A DNA stretch of 64,000 bases from positions 62,001 through 126,000 of the forward strand of contig NZ_CP045405.1 in the NCBI RefSeq assembly GCF_009363715.1, written 5' to 3'. The translations under genes and the position numbers were made by a program. Of the stretch, positions 41,346-50,012 are shown piece by piece. Origin of the DNA: Roseovarius sp. THAF9 (lineage in GTDB: Bacteria; Pseudomonadota; Alphaproteobacteria; Rhodobacterales; Rhodobacteraceae). The notes under the pieces were generated by a model. The model did no database searches. It saw only the letters and a program-made list of their open reading frames with translations, and had not been told where the DNA came from. Positions within the stretch are counted from its first letter, which is position 1. Each line of letters opens with the position of its first letter.

Positions 41346-43700
41346 TCAATGACCGTGCGCGAGTGCTCCCTTCGCCATCCGCTCGCCAATCGGTTCACCG
41401 CCCGAGGGCCCCGCTTCGACCCGGTGGCCGTTCAGGAGCCGAAGCGCGTTGGCCACGACAAGCAGAGACACGCCTACATCCGCAGCAATGGCGCCCCACA
41501 TTGAGGCCATCCCGAACGCGGTCAGCCCGACGAACAGCGCCTTGGTCGCCAGCGATATGCCGATATTCTGGTGGATGATCGTCATGGCCCGGCGCGAATG
41601 GCCAATAAGCCAAGGTACCTTGCCGATGTCGTCGGTCATAAGCGCGATGTCGGCCGTCTCGATAGCGGCATCCGATCCGACAGCGCCCATGGCGATGGCA
41701 TAATGCGCACGCGCCATGGCCGGTGCGTCATTCACACCGTCGCCGATCATCGCTACCATGTCGTGGCTTTCGACGAGTTCCTCAATGGCCGTCACCTTGT
41801 CTTCCGGCAAAAGTTCGGCGCGCACCTCGTCGATGCCGACTTCGGCTGCCACCGCGCGCGCGGTGCGTTCGTTGTCGCCCGTCAACATCACGATGGTCTC
41901 CACACCCTGCGCATGCAGGCGCGCAACGATACCCTTTGCATCTGGGCGGATGCGGTCGCGAAGCTCCAGTACGCCGGTCACGCCGGCCTTGTCACCCACG
42001 GCAACGAGGGTGCTCCCTGTCTCCCCGATCTGATCCCGCAGATCCGCCGGAATGGCATTGCCGAACCCTTTCTCTTCGGCGAACCGATCCGAGCCGAGCC
42101 AGATAGCGCGCCCGTCGGCGCGTCCTTCCAGACCGCGCCCGGGCACGGTGCGGGTGTCCTCTGCGGCAGACACGGAAACACCATCGGCTTTGGCGCGCGA
42201 GAGTATGGCGCGTGCCAGCGGGTGTGAAGACCGCACCTCCAGGCTTGCTGCCAGCGCCATGAGATCGCGTGCGGAAACACCGACCAGTGGGTGAACCGCC
42301 GCCACCTCAGGCTCTCCCATGGTGATCGTCCCGGTCTTGTCCATCGCCAGTGCCGTGGTCCGCCCCGGCGCTTCGACATAGGCGCCGCCCTTGATGAGCA
42401 CCCCCGCCCGTGCCGACGCGGTCAGCGCCGCAACGATGGAAACCGGCGTAGAAATGACCAACGCGCAAGGACATGCGATGACCAGAAGGACCAGGGCATT
42501 GTAGAACCAGTAGTCCCAGGCGCCGCCGAGCAGGAGTGGTGGCACCAGCGCGATGGTGATCGCCAGAGCCATCACGATTGGTGTGTAGATGCGCGCGAAC
42601 TTGGCCACCCACTGTTCGACCGGCGCGCGGCGGGCATGGGCATCGCCTACCATGCGAATGATTTTCGCGAGCACCGTATCCGAGGCGGCCTTCGTCGCCC
42701 GCACCGTCAGTGTGCCCTCGCCGTTGATCGTGCCGGCATAGACCTCTTCGCCGGGTTCCTTGGGTACTAGCGCGCTTTCCCCAGTAATTGGGGCCTGATC
42801 GACGGCCCCTGCCCCGTCCACGACCTCACCGTCGAGGGGGATACGGTCGCCGCCGCGCACGATAAACCTTGCATTGACTGCCACAGCCGCAGCCGGAACG
42901 TCGGATTCCGATCCGTCTTCGTAAAGGACCCGCGCCGTTGGCGGCGCCAGATCGAGGAGCGCGGAAACCGCGTTACGCGCCCGCCCCACGCTCCAGCTCT
43001 CAAGATAGAGAGAGAGCGAAAAAAAGAAGGCGACCGTCGCAGCCTCAAAAAACTCTCCGAGGCTGATGGCGCCGGCGACGGCCAGCACCATGAGCAGGTT
43101 CATGTCGGGGCTAAGCCTCCGCGCCGAAGACCAGGCCTTGGGCGCGACAAGCCAAACTCCGAAAAGAATCGCGAGGGCGAAGATCCCTGCTTCCGCCATG
43201 GGCATCGGCACATCGCCATGGCCCGCAAAGAGCCCGAGCGCGCCACCCATGCCGGTCTCGACCATGTGAAAAAGGAATCCCGCCCCCCAGAAGCCGCCGC
43301 TCAACGAGGTAAAGCGCTTCTGACGTGCCAGATGCGCCGCCTGGTCCTCTGCTGCGTTGTCGGCATCCCAAGGCTTCGCGCTCATGCCGGTCGTTGCGAC
43401 CAACTGCGTGACCTCGTCGTCTGGTATCCTCTTGGCGCTATCGAGGATGGTCATTCGCCCGTTGATAACGTCGAATGCCAGGTGTTCGGTTCCGCCCACT
43501 TTCGGCCCGACAACCCGGTTCAGGATCGCCACCTCTTCGGCGCAATCGAGCCCGGATACCTGAAAGCTCCTTCCGCCGGACGGCGCTAGCCCAGCCGACG
43601 CAACATCTCTTTTCGCATCGCAACAGGATTTGCCTGTTGCGTGAGGTTGCTTTTGATCACTCCGGTGGCTGTGATCGTTGCGGTTGCCATCAAAAGACAT
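41346..43700 (-). CDS. zntA: Zn/Cd/Pb-type heavy-metal P-type ATPase (ZntA-like)
   Basis: 784 aa from ATG 43700. A His/Cys-rich start (NDHSHRSDQKQPHATGKSCC) and one metal-binding domain (VSGLDCAEEVAIL) come first. Then membrane CPC in VIACPCALVIS, phosphorylation site DKTGTIT, SSHPLARAI and [11 protein letters not shown]. The last membrane helix carries Asp in AADVGVSLLVVANALRLL, the mark of the Zn/Cd/Pb group rather than the Cu group. It exports divalent metal from the cytoplasm. A MerR-type promoter lies 33 bp upstream. Confidence 0.9.
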   Translation of the reverse strand: MSFDGNRNDHSHRSDQKQPHATGKSCCDAKRDVASAGLAPSGGRSFQVSGLDCAEEVAILNRVVGPKVGGTEHLAFDVINGRMTILDSAKRIPDDEVTQLVATTGMSAKPWDADNAAEDQAAHLARQKRFTSLSGGFWGAGFLFHMVETGMGGALGLFAGHGDVPMPMAEAGIFALAILFGVWLVAPKAWSSARRLSPDMNLLMVLAVAGAISLGEFFEAATVAFFFSLSLYLESWSVGRARNAVSALLDLAPPTARVLYEDGSESDVPAAAVAVNARFIVRGGDRIPLDGEVVDGAGAVDQAPITGESALVPKEPGEEVYAGTINGEGTLTVRATKAASDTVLAKIIRMVGDAHARRAPVEQWVAKFARIYTPIVMALAITIALVPPLLLGGAWDYWFYNALVLLVIACPCALVISTPVSIVAALTASARAGVLIKGGAYVEAPGRTTALAMDKTGTITMGEPEVAAVHPLVGVSARDLMALAASLEVRSSHPLARAILSRAKADGVSVSAAEDTRTVPGRGLEGRADGRAIWLGSDRFAEEKGFGNAIPADLRDQIGETGSTLVAVGDKAGVTGVLELRDRIRPDAKGIVARLHAQGVETIVMLTGDNERTARAVAAEVGIDEVRAELLPEDKVTAIEELVESHDMVAMIGDGVNDAPAMARAHYAIAMGAVGSDAAIETADIALMTDDIGKVPWLIGHSRRAMTIIHQNIGISLATKALFVGLTAFGMASMWGAIAADVGVSLLVVANALRLLNGHRVEAGPSGGEPIGERMAKGALAHGH

Positions 43701-43732
43701 GGATTGACCTCGGGATTCATTGATTCCACATT

Positions 43733-43763
43733 GCTATAGCTCCTAAAGCAACTAGAGCATCAA
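43733..43763 (-). promoter_or_regulatory. MerR-type promoter of the ZntA-like ATPase
   Basis: On the minus strand TTGATG (43758-43763), the 19-bp spacer CTCTAGTTGCTTTAGGAGC, then TATAGC (43733-43738). Dyad CTCTAG/CTTTAG within the spacer. Confidence 0.75.
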
Positions 43764-43857
43764 GAGTTAGAATAGGACGTTTCATGCAGAAAATTGCAGC
43801 GTCCGAACGTTCACCGCACCACTAAGGCGCGATGAAATCAGAAAGAGCGGGTTAAAA

Positions 43858-44127
43858 ATGCAAAAACGACAAGCGCCTATCATTGCAGCAATTCTGGTAC
43901 TCGCCGGCTGCGCGGTGCCGCCGACAGATGATGGCGCTCAGAACAAGGTTGGCAATGTTCCCGCGTCTGTAGCGGCCCTTGCTGCACCCGGTCAGGATCT
44001 CACGTCGGCTCGTCGACTTCCGGAAGATGGGTGCTACTGGTATCAGCACAGTGGACCAGTAGAGACCACTTTGGTACCTCTTCGCGCGGCCGGCGGCGGA
44101 CCAATCTGCACGTCTCTCCAGTCTTGA
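43858..44127 (+). CDS. Small lipoprotein, 89 aa
   Basis: ATG 43858; signal peptide with lipobox (IIAAILVLAGC). The mature part is short, with DGCYWYQHSGPVETTLVPLR and a second Cys in PICTSL. Unknown function. It is divergent from the ZntA-like ATPase with about 95 bp between its start and that promoter's -35, so the two may share control. A possible client of the Lgt/LspA/Lnt set. Confidence 0.7.
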   Translation: MQKRQAPIIAAILVLAGCAVPPTDDGAQNKVGNVPASVAALAAPGQDLTSARRLPEDGCYWYQHSGPVETTLVPLRAAGGGPICTSLQS

Positions 44128-44174
44128 TTTGCTTGTCCAGAGGGTCGCGGATGCGTCGAGTTCAGTGCACGCCT

Positions 44175-44837
44175 TCAACTTTGCGCTGTCACACTATCCT
44201 CGGCCGAGTAAAGAAACGCTGTCGAACCTATCTTGACGTTGGGATAAAGTTCGTTGATGTGAGCCATGACCATCCGGACGCAGCCAGAACTTGCGCGACC
44301 GCCGATGCTTTTTGGATACGGTGTGCCATGGATACGTAGATAGCTATCCCTACTGCCGACAAAAAGATAAAGCGCACGTGACCCAAGTGCGTTGGTCGGG
44401 CCAGGTTCCATACCATCTGCGTATTGCTCGTACTCCGGATTGCGTTCAATCATGTTTTTGGTTGGCGTCCAATGAGGCCATTTCACCTTCCGCTTAATCG
44501 TATAAGTTCCCGGCTCATAAAGGTCGCCCTTTGCAATGGCCACGCCGTAGCGCATTGCAGTTCCACCTTTTTCGATGTGATAGAGGTATCGCGCCACTGC
44601 GTCCACGTGGATGTCGCCCGGCACGAGATTGCGCTTCGCGACGACGCGCTGCGGCAAAAACCTTGGATGCAGACCCCATGGGTTAGTCGTGGCTGGCTCG
44701 TAGCCGAACGGTGTGACTTGCTTGTCCCAAGCCGCCTTTTGTGATTCTGTTGGCCACGTATCGGCAAAGAGCGGCTGACCGATTGAGGCCGAGAATAGCG
44801 CAGTCGTTGTTTGGATGAAGTGGCGTCTCGTCAGCAT
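44175..44837 (-). CDS. L,D-transpeptidase (YkuD/ErfK family), Tat-type signal
   Basis: 220 aa from ATG 44837, twin-arginine-like start LTRRHFIQTTTALFSASIG. Family segments: PGDIHVDAVARYLYHIEKGGTAMRYGVAIAKGD, KVKWPHWTPTKNMIERNPEY, then the catalytic YLRIHGTPYPKSIGGRASSGCVRM. It is fully intact and closely parallels the neighbour at 45304. A MerR-type promoter is 125 bp upstream at 44962. Confidence 0.88.
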   Translation of the reverse strand: MLTRRHFIQTTTALFSASIGQPLFADTWPTESQKAAWDKQVTPFGYEPATTNPWGLHPRFLPQRVVAKRNLVPGDIHVDAVARYLYHIEKGGTAMRYGVAIAKGDLYEPGTYTIKRKVKWPHWTPTKNMIERNPEYEQYADGMEPGPTNALGSRALYLFVGSRDSYLRIHGTPYPKSIGGRASSGCVRMVMAHINELYPNVKIGSTAFLYSAEDSVTAQS

Positions 44838-44961
44838 TTTTCTGTTTCCTTCGCAAGATTTTACTAAAGGATAAAATATATCCTTATCGTGCCTCTACTT
44901 ACCCAGGTAAGGAATAAGGCATCGTCAGCAACCTTCCCAAGGTCTAGTTCGGTACATTTGC

Positions 44962-44992
44962 GTCGTAACTCCTAAAGCTCCTAAAGGTTCAA
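44962..44992 (-). promoter_or_regulatory. MerR-type promoter upstream of L,D-transpeptidase
   Basis: On the minus strand TTGAAC (44987-44992), the 19-bp spacer CTTTAGGAGCTTTAGGAGT, then TACGAC (44962-44967). The spacer contains a tandem CTTTAGGAG, so the half-sites read as direct as well as inverted repeats. Confidence 0.75.
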
Positions 44993-45303
44993 GAAAAAAG
45001 TTCTGCGAACACGGTTCCCACTAACCCAGCCTCGTCGCGTGAAAAACCAGCTGATCCAATTACTTCTCAAGGGGCTGACGAAGCTCTTTTCAACATATTT
45101 CCGAGCCACAGCCTCTAGTCAGGGTCAGATAGGCTAGCGATTGGTTGATCCTTGCGAAAGTAGGCTTCGACGTGAAAAATTGGTCCAAATTCTGCATGCG
45201 AACAGGATACGATTGCATCATTCATGTGGGTATCAAAACCTCACGGGGTGAGACATGCACCGCGTACTTTCGTTTCGCTGACCTCAAGTTGCAAACGACT
45301 TTT
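44993..45303. other. Intergenic region without recognised gene
   Basis: Between the MerR-type promoter and the end of the next L,D-transpeptidase. An 87-codon open frame on the plus strand runs into the transpeptidase gene and has a non-ATG start; I do not count it. No terminator or RNA was recognised. Confidence 0.35.
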
Positions 45304-45885
45304 TCAAATGCCGTTCAGTTTGGGGTAAAGATAAACGCGTGCACCTATCGCAACACGATCGTACAGGTCCTTTACGTGCTTATTGGTGAGGCGGGCACAT
45401 CCGTTTGAAACGGCCGACCCGATGGTTTCTGGTGCATTGGTTCCATGGATTCGAAGATAGGTGTCTCGGCCGTCATCATCGTATAAATAGATCGCTCGCG
45501 CGCCGAGAGGATTATTCGGTCCTCCCTTCAAACCGTTTCTAAATCGTGCATACTTATTCGGCTCTCTTTGGATCATGGCGTTGGTCGGCCGCCACCACGG
45601 CCATTTGGCTTTGCGCGCTACTGTGAACACGCCTGATTCGTACAAATCCTTGCGTCCAACTCCTACTCCGTAGCGGATCGCCATACCTTCTTCGAGCATG
45701 AAATACAAAAAAAAATCATCCGGTACTAAATGCAGATCTCCGGGCAGCCAATCCGTCCGACGTGCGTTTACCAGTTGAGGAAGAAAGCGCTCTGGAAAAG
45801 AGGGTTGACTTGCTGCACCAATCGTAGGAGCCAACATGCTGGCTGCACTGGTAGATACGAACACTCGCCTGCTAAAGCCTTTCAT
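45304..45885 (-). CDS. L,D-transpeptidase (YkuD/ErfK family), Tat-type signal
   Basis: 193 aa from ATG 45885 (MKGFSRRVFVSTSAASML), which begins with a twin-arginine motif; the longer open frame is unlikely. Family segments: PGDLHLVPDDFFLYFMLEEGMAIRYGVGVGRKDLYESG, KWPWWRPTNAMIQREPN, then YLRIHGTNAPETIGSAVSNGCARLTN with the catalytic Cys in SNGC. No MerR-type promoter is visible before it; a 20-bp palindrome lies 61 bp upstream. Confidence 0.85.
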   Translation of the reverse strand: MKGFSRRVFVSTSAASMLAPTIGAASQPSFPERFLPQLVNARRTDWLPGDLHLVPDDFFLYFMLEEGMAIRYGVGVGRKDLYESGVFTVARKAKWPWWRPTNAMIQREPNKYARFRNGLKGGPNNPLGARAIYLYDDDGRDTYLRIHGTNAPETIGSAVSNGCARLTNKHVKDLYDRVAIGARVYLYPKLNGI

Positions 45886-46405
45886 TTTGATGTACCCTAC
45901 TAGTTTGCGTTGCATGAAATTGCGAACACATTGCGTCGATATGTAGAACACACGATCGTGTGTTCACAACTGCGAGCTGTTTGACTGTTGCTCCGAGGAT
46001 ACGATCCGAACTTTCGGAAGGGTTATTTGCCCAAAGCATGCCGAGCACTTAGTGGATATCTGCGTGGCAATCCTCAACACCGCTCTCCAGCGTGATACAA
46101 TCTTGCCTATTCGGTCACGGGCGATAGTGGCGAGACGCTCAAGTACTTCGATAGAAACGTGTTCGTAAACTTGCTCCTGATTTTGCATCCAAATCACGAG
46201 CGAGAGCTACTGGAAAGGCCACTACGTGTGAACGATGACTTTTCGAAGGTTGGATATTGCTTCAACCTATCGTGAGTCCAGCGTCAAGATGTGGTTTCAC
46301 ACCTGTGCCCAACGTAGGTTCGACTCAGTAAAAAGCTTGGCGCTTGATGCGCGGTCCCGCCTCGCATATTCCGGCGCCAAATCTGCTGAGAAAGGCACGC
46401 CTTAT
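45886..46405. other. Intergenic region with palindrome, possible small ORF
   Basis: Contains the palindrome at 45946. A minus-strand 77-codon frame (45964-46197, MIWMQNQEQVYEHVSIEVLERL) has no recognisable family or ribosome site. The stretch 46200-46405 has no gene that I can support. Confidence 0.35.
45946..45965. promoter_or_regulatory. Perfect 20-bp palindrome
   Basis: GAACACACGA and TCGTGTGTTC are exact reverse complements with no spacer. It lies 61 bp before the L,D-transpeptidase start at 45885 and could be its operator. Confidence 0.5.
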
Positions 46406-47098
46406 ATGACTCTGTCCACAATCCTGCGTATCGACAAAATCCTGCTCGGCATTGTCGCCGCCGTGCTGTTACTTTCGGTCGTTATTTATTTCTACAGCAC
46501 CGACTATTTCTCGCTCACCTACGCGCGTGAAGACGGCTTGGTGGAATACAGCACTGCTCTCTTTCTCTGCGTGGCCAGCGTCGTCCTGGTGATGAACGCG
46601 CGGTCGCTAAAGGCGCGCGGCGCGGGCCTCGCCTTCGCCTGCACGCTGTTCTATGCGCTTGTCTTCTTCTTTGCCGCCGGCGAAGAGATTTCCTGGGGCC
46701 AACGTATAATCGGCTGGGAAACCGGCGAGACCTTCGAGGAGATGAATAAGCAGCAGGAAACGAACCTGCACAACCTGATTGTGCCCACGCCTTGGGGCGA
46801 TTTCCACCTCGCCAAGACGCTCTTCGGTCCGATCCTAACGTTAATCGTGCTGGTCTACATTACCGTGCTGCCACTGCTCTACTTGCGCGTCGGCTGGATC
46901 AAACGTGCCGCCAATCACATTGCCGCCCCGGTGCCCGGCACACGTCACGCAATGCTCGCCGTTACAGCAAGCCTGGTGATTGCGGTCATCGACGTTCCTC
47001 GTAAATGGGAGGTCTACGAGTTGGTCTTCTCGCTCCTGGCAACCTCGATCTTCCTCCTGCCGCAGAACAGTAAACACACGACTTTCTTGGAGGCGTGA
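46406..47098 (+). CDS. Uncharacterised multi-pass membrane protein, 230 aa
   Basis: I chose ATG 46406 (MTLSTILRIDKILLGIVAAVLLLS) because family-like sequence starts here; the upstream part of the open frame lacks hydrophobic or conserved features. Six or more membrane segments. The loop FFAAGEEISWGQRIIGWETGETFEEMNKQQETNLHNL carries conserved-looking acidic and His residues. I have seen GEEISWGQR-type motifs in uncharacterised membrane proteins, but I know no function. It stands alone between an L,D-transpeptidase and an IS relic. Confidence 0.7.
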   Translation: MTLSTILRIDKILLGIVAAVLLLSVVIYFYSTDYFSLTYAREDGLVEYSTALFLCVASVVLVMNARSLKARGAGLAFACTLFYALVFFFAAGEEISWGQRIIGWETGETFEEMNKQQETNLHNLIVPTPWGDFHLAKTLFGPILTLIVLVYITVLPLLYLRVGWIKRAANHIAAPVPGTRHAMLAVTASLVIAVIDVPRKWEVYELVFSLLATSIFLLPQNSKHTTFLEA

Positions 47099-47139
47099 TA
47101 TGAGCCGCGCCGGGTTTGCCGGAGGCTGATTGATCTTAG

Positions 47140-47702
47140 CTACGCGGCCATGTCTGATGTTTCCAGGGTCGCGTAATAGTTTGCTTCGACCTCTCTTGGC
47201 GGAATGTATACGATGGGTTCGAGAAGACGACGGTTGTTGAACCAATTCACCCAATACAGGGTCGCGTATTCCACTGCATCGAAACTGCGCCATGGCCCGC
47301 GTCGGTGGATGACCTCAGCATTGAACAGGCCATTGGCCGTCTCGGCCAGGGCATTGTCATAACTGTCGCAAACGCTTCCCACGGAAGGTTCTACCCCGCC
47401 TCTGCGAGTCACTCGGTATAGCGAATGGACAGATATTGCGATCCGCGATCCGAGTGAAGCACCAGGCCTGATCCGGGTTGTCTCTGAAGAACGGCCTGTT
47501 GGAGGGTGTAAGGTGCGGTTACTCGTGGGACATCCCGTTTGTTGATTATAGCTTCTCTCTGAGCGCTTCGTAAGACGTCTTGACGCCAACGGTAGAAGCT
47601 GGATCGACCTATCCCGAAATAGCGGCAAGTCCTCGCGACGTGACCGATCTCCTCCGCATGTCGAAGTATCCTCAACTTGCGTTGGTCCTTGGTCATGAAC
47701 AT
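47140..47702 (-). pseudogene. IS3-family transposase remnant with deletion and frameshift
   Basis: Begins MTKDQRKLRILRHAEEIGHVARTCRYFGIGRSSFYRWR. It jumps past most of the core to GLVLHSDRGSQYLSIRYTE, then shifts frame into VEPSVGSVCDSYDNALAETANGLFNAEVIHRRGPW ... YWVNWFNNRRLLEPI, the OrfB C-terminus. The two ends may come from different elements. Non-functional. Confidence 0.8.
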
Positions 47703-47809
47703 CTCCTTCTTCCCAAACCTCGGAGGTTAAAGAAAATGTCCCGCGAGTAACGGCATATCTACATTGCTCGGCTACCTCCGTAGCGCTTGATTTTATTGCC
47801 TCAAATCGT

Positions 47810-47838
47810 TGGGGCCGGGCGTGTTCGCCTCGGCCCCA
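47810..47838 (-). terminator. GC-rich hairpin after the cupredoxin gene
   Basis: TGGGGCCG (47810-47817) pairs with CGGCCCCA (47831-47838), loop 13 bases, 11 bp downstream of the stop of the gene ending at 47849. No clear U-run follows, so termination is only probable. Confidence 0.4.
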
Positions 47839-47848
47839 TTGTCTATCT

Positions 47849-48574
47849 TCACTTCATCTGCGTGACAGTAAGCTTTCCCTCAACCCGGTCGGCAACGAAC
47901 TCGATTTCCTGACCCTCCGCCATCTTGGCCATCATTGCTTCGTCAGCGCGGAACACCATGGTCATCGCGGGCATATCAAGGTTAACGAGAGGGCCGTGAA
48001 TGATTGTGACTTTGCCGGCCTCCGCGTCGATTTTCTTGATGGTCCCGCTCGTGTACTCCACGTCAGCCTGAGCTATCTGGTCACCGACCGCTACCTCACG
48101 ATGCATGCCGGCTTCGTAGTGGCCCGGGATCAGGCATGCTGCTTCGAACGTACCAGAATTCGCGAAAGTCCAGACAACCTCACCCGACGCGCCCGCATCG
48201 AGACGGATACGGTTCGGATCGTCGTGTTCCATGTCCATCTTGGCCATTTCGATCTTGTGCTCGGCATTGCGCTCGACCGTGTCGAGTACGAACTCATGCT
48301 CCAACTCACCCTTGTTGGTGATGTTGAAGCGGATGGTTTCACCCTCCTTGATGGTCATCTCTTCGCTCTCGATCAGCATCTGGCCCTCATCGTTTTCGAG
48401 CAAAGTGACGTCGATTGTGCGATCCACCTTGGCGGGGTCACCCGGCATGCCGACCATCATTTCTGTCTGTTCGGTAGGCTGGTTTTCATCATGTCCACCG
48501 CCGTGCGTGCCTGTAGCATAGGCCTGTGTGGAAAGCGCGATCGCGAGGCTTAATGTCAGAAGAAGGTTTTTCAT
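47849..48574 (-). CDS. Cupredoxin-CusF fusion, periplasmic copper-binding protein, 241 aa
   Basis: A signal peptide (NLLLTLSLAIALSTQAYA) and a His-rich start (THGGGHDE) are followed by a plastocyanin/azurin-like domain with type-1 copper ligands: His in ELEHEFVLD, then Cys, His and Met in CLIPGHYEAGM. The last 75 residues form a CusF/CopF-like domain (IKKIDAEAGKVTIIHGPLVNLDMPAMTMVFR) with the Met/Trp-style Cu(I) site elements DMPAMTM. It combines Cu(II)/electron-transfer and Cu(I)-carrier modules in one chain. It precedes, on the same strand, the broken copper-oxidase fragment. Confidence 0.85.
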   Translation of the reverse strand: MKNLLLTLSLAIALSTQAYATGTHGGGHDENQPTEQTEMMVGMPGDPAKVDRTIDVTLLENDEGQMLIESEEMTIKEGETIRFNITNKGELEHEFVLDTVERNAEHKIEMAKMDMEHDDPNRIRLDAGASGEVVWTFANSGTFEAACLIPGHYEAGMHREVAVGDQIAQADVEYTSGTIKKIDAEAGKVTIIHGPLVNLDMPAMTMVFRADEAMMAKMAEGQEIEFVADRVEGKLTVTQMK

Positions 48575-48620
48575 TTCATTTTCCTGTAGGTTGGTTTGGT
48601 TAGAGATGACGAAGGGCTGC

Positions 48621-49160
48621 TCAGCCCTTCGAGGCTGGTTTCTGTGTGAGAATGGTCCTGGGGCTGTTGTTGGAGGCGAATTCAGGCAACTCGCCGGTCC
48701 ATTCGTAGGCCATCTCGCCCGGGGGGTTCTCGTACCAGCCGGGATCGGAGTAATCGTCCGCGTCGATGCCGTCCCGCACCTTTACGACCGAAAACATGCC
48801 GCCCATCTCGATGGGGCCGTAAGGACCCCAACCCGTCATCATCGGGATGGTATTGTCGGGCAGCGGCATTTCCATTTTCGCCATATCGCCCATCCCGTTC
48901 GTGCCCATAGGCATGTATTCCGGCTGAAACTGACGGATCTTCTGCGTCAGCGGCTTCTTGTTGACCCCGATGAACGTCGGCACGTCATGGCCCATGGCGT
49001 TCATCGTGTGGTGTGACTTGTGACAGTGGATCGCCCAGTCACCCAGATGGTCCGCGACGAACTCATAGGCGCGCATCGCGCCCACGGGGATGTCGATGCT
49101 GACCTCCGGCCATTGGGCTTCAGGTGGAACCCAGCCACCGCCTGTGCAGCCCGGTCGATC
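48621..49160 (-). pseudogene. Multicopper oxidase (CopA-type), C-terminal fragment
   Basis: In frame from about 49160: GGGWVPPEAQWPEVSIDIPVGAMRAYEFVADH, then the terminal copper-site motif DWAIHCHKSHHTMNAMGHD and the tail to TGA 48621. The N-terminal two thirds, including the other three His motifs, are missing; the sequence before 49160 is unrelated. It differs from the full gene at 50013 (HCHLSYH), so it is a relic of a second, CopA/PcoA-subtype enzyme rather than a duplicate. Confidence 0.8.
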
Positions 49161-49472
49161 AGTATGAACGATAAATCTATGCGACGGACTGGTTTCGCCT
49201 GCCGCATGTTCTCCACCGGCTGCGCTTGCAAAAACTTGCGGCTCGCCGCGACTGCCTTAGCGGCCGAATGAAACCTGTGCCTTTCAAAGAATAGCATTGG
49301 TGAAAGTAGCATATTCAGCCTTTTGAAGCGTGGGTCCTGATCGAGCAGGCTATGCTCCGGCGCTGGAAGGTCAAGAAAAACCAATGCTTTAGAAGCATAA
49401 TTTTTGTAACGAAATGTATCCTTGATCTTTGTTGGCAATCGCGCTTTTTTAATTGTGAAAGGTTCGGGATGT

Positions 49473-49808
49473 ATGCGTTTTTTCAGATTGACACGAATGG
49501 CTCATATTCTGTCGCTCATCGTCTTGATGGTAGCGGCCATGCCGTTTGTCGGACCTGAAGCTGGCTCGCCGCAAGAAGATTGGAGCCACGTTGCCGCGAT
49601 GGACGTTCGTGATTGTGACGCACATCTTGTGTCGGACGATACTATCCCCGGTTGCCCTGGTATGATGGTGCATTGCGTCACTTTTTCTAACGCCGATCAT
49701 GCACTACCCGAACCGAAGCTCTTTGTCGTGCACGTTTATCATGGGTCTCGCGCGGTCGACGCAGAAGGCTTGAAGCCGGAAGCGTCTTCGCCCCCTCCGC
49801 GAGTCTGA
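49473..49808 (+). CDS. Small exported Cys/His/Met protein, 111 aa
   Basis: ATG 49473 (MRFFRLTRMAHILSLIVLMVAAMPFVG) gives a signal peptide. The mature part holds RDCDAHL, IPGCPGMMVHCVTF and VVHVYHGSRA, with enough Cys, His and Met to bind copper. I do not recognise the family. It is followed after 205 bp by the copper oxidase gene and may share its control. A 49422 start is open but adds no signal-like sequence. Confidence 0.6.
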   Translation: MRFFRLTRMAHILSLIVLMVAAMPFVGPEAGSPQEDWSHVAAMDVRDCDAHLVSDDTIPGCPGMMVHCVTFSNADHALPEPKLFVVHVYHGSRAVDAEGLKPEASSPPPRV

Positions 49809-50012
49809 ACGCGCTTCGATTCTCATCCCTGCATCTTACGGCTCAGGTTTCCGGTCTCGTCCAAATAAGAAACGGCGTGAACGTGTGAAGGGCTCCCCTG
49901 TTCGGGTGGTCCTGAAACACCTCGGGTACTCGCGGGATCACTTCTCAGAAGCTACTCGAGGTCTGCCGTGATCGGGCGAACCTTCGACTCAATCATCGCA
50001 AAGGAGAAGAGT

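Noticed and set aside
45145..45408. 87-codon plus-strand frame
   Set aside because: Non-ATG start, no ribosome site, and its second half is antisense to the L,D-transpeptidase catalytic end.
45964..46197. 77-codon minus-strand frame with helical N-terminus
   Set aside because: No ribosome site, no family and no context; kept only as a note in the intergenic entry.
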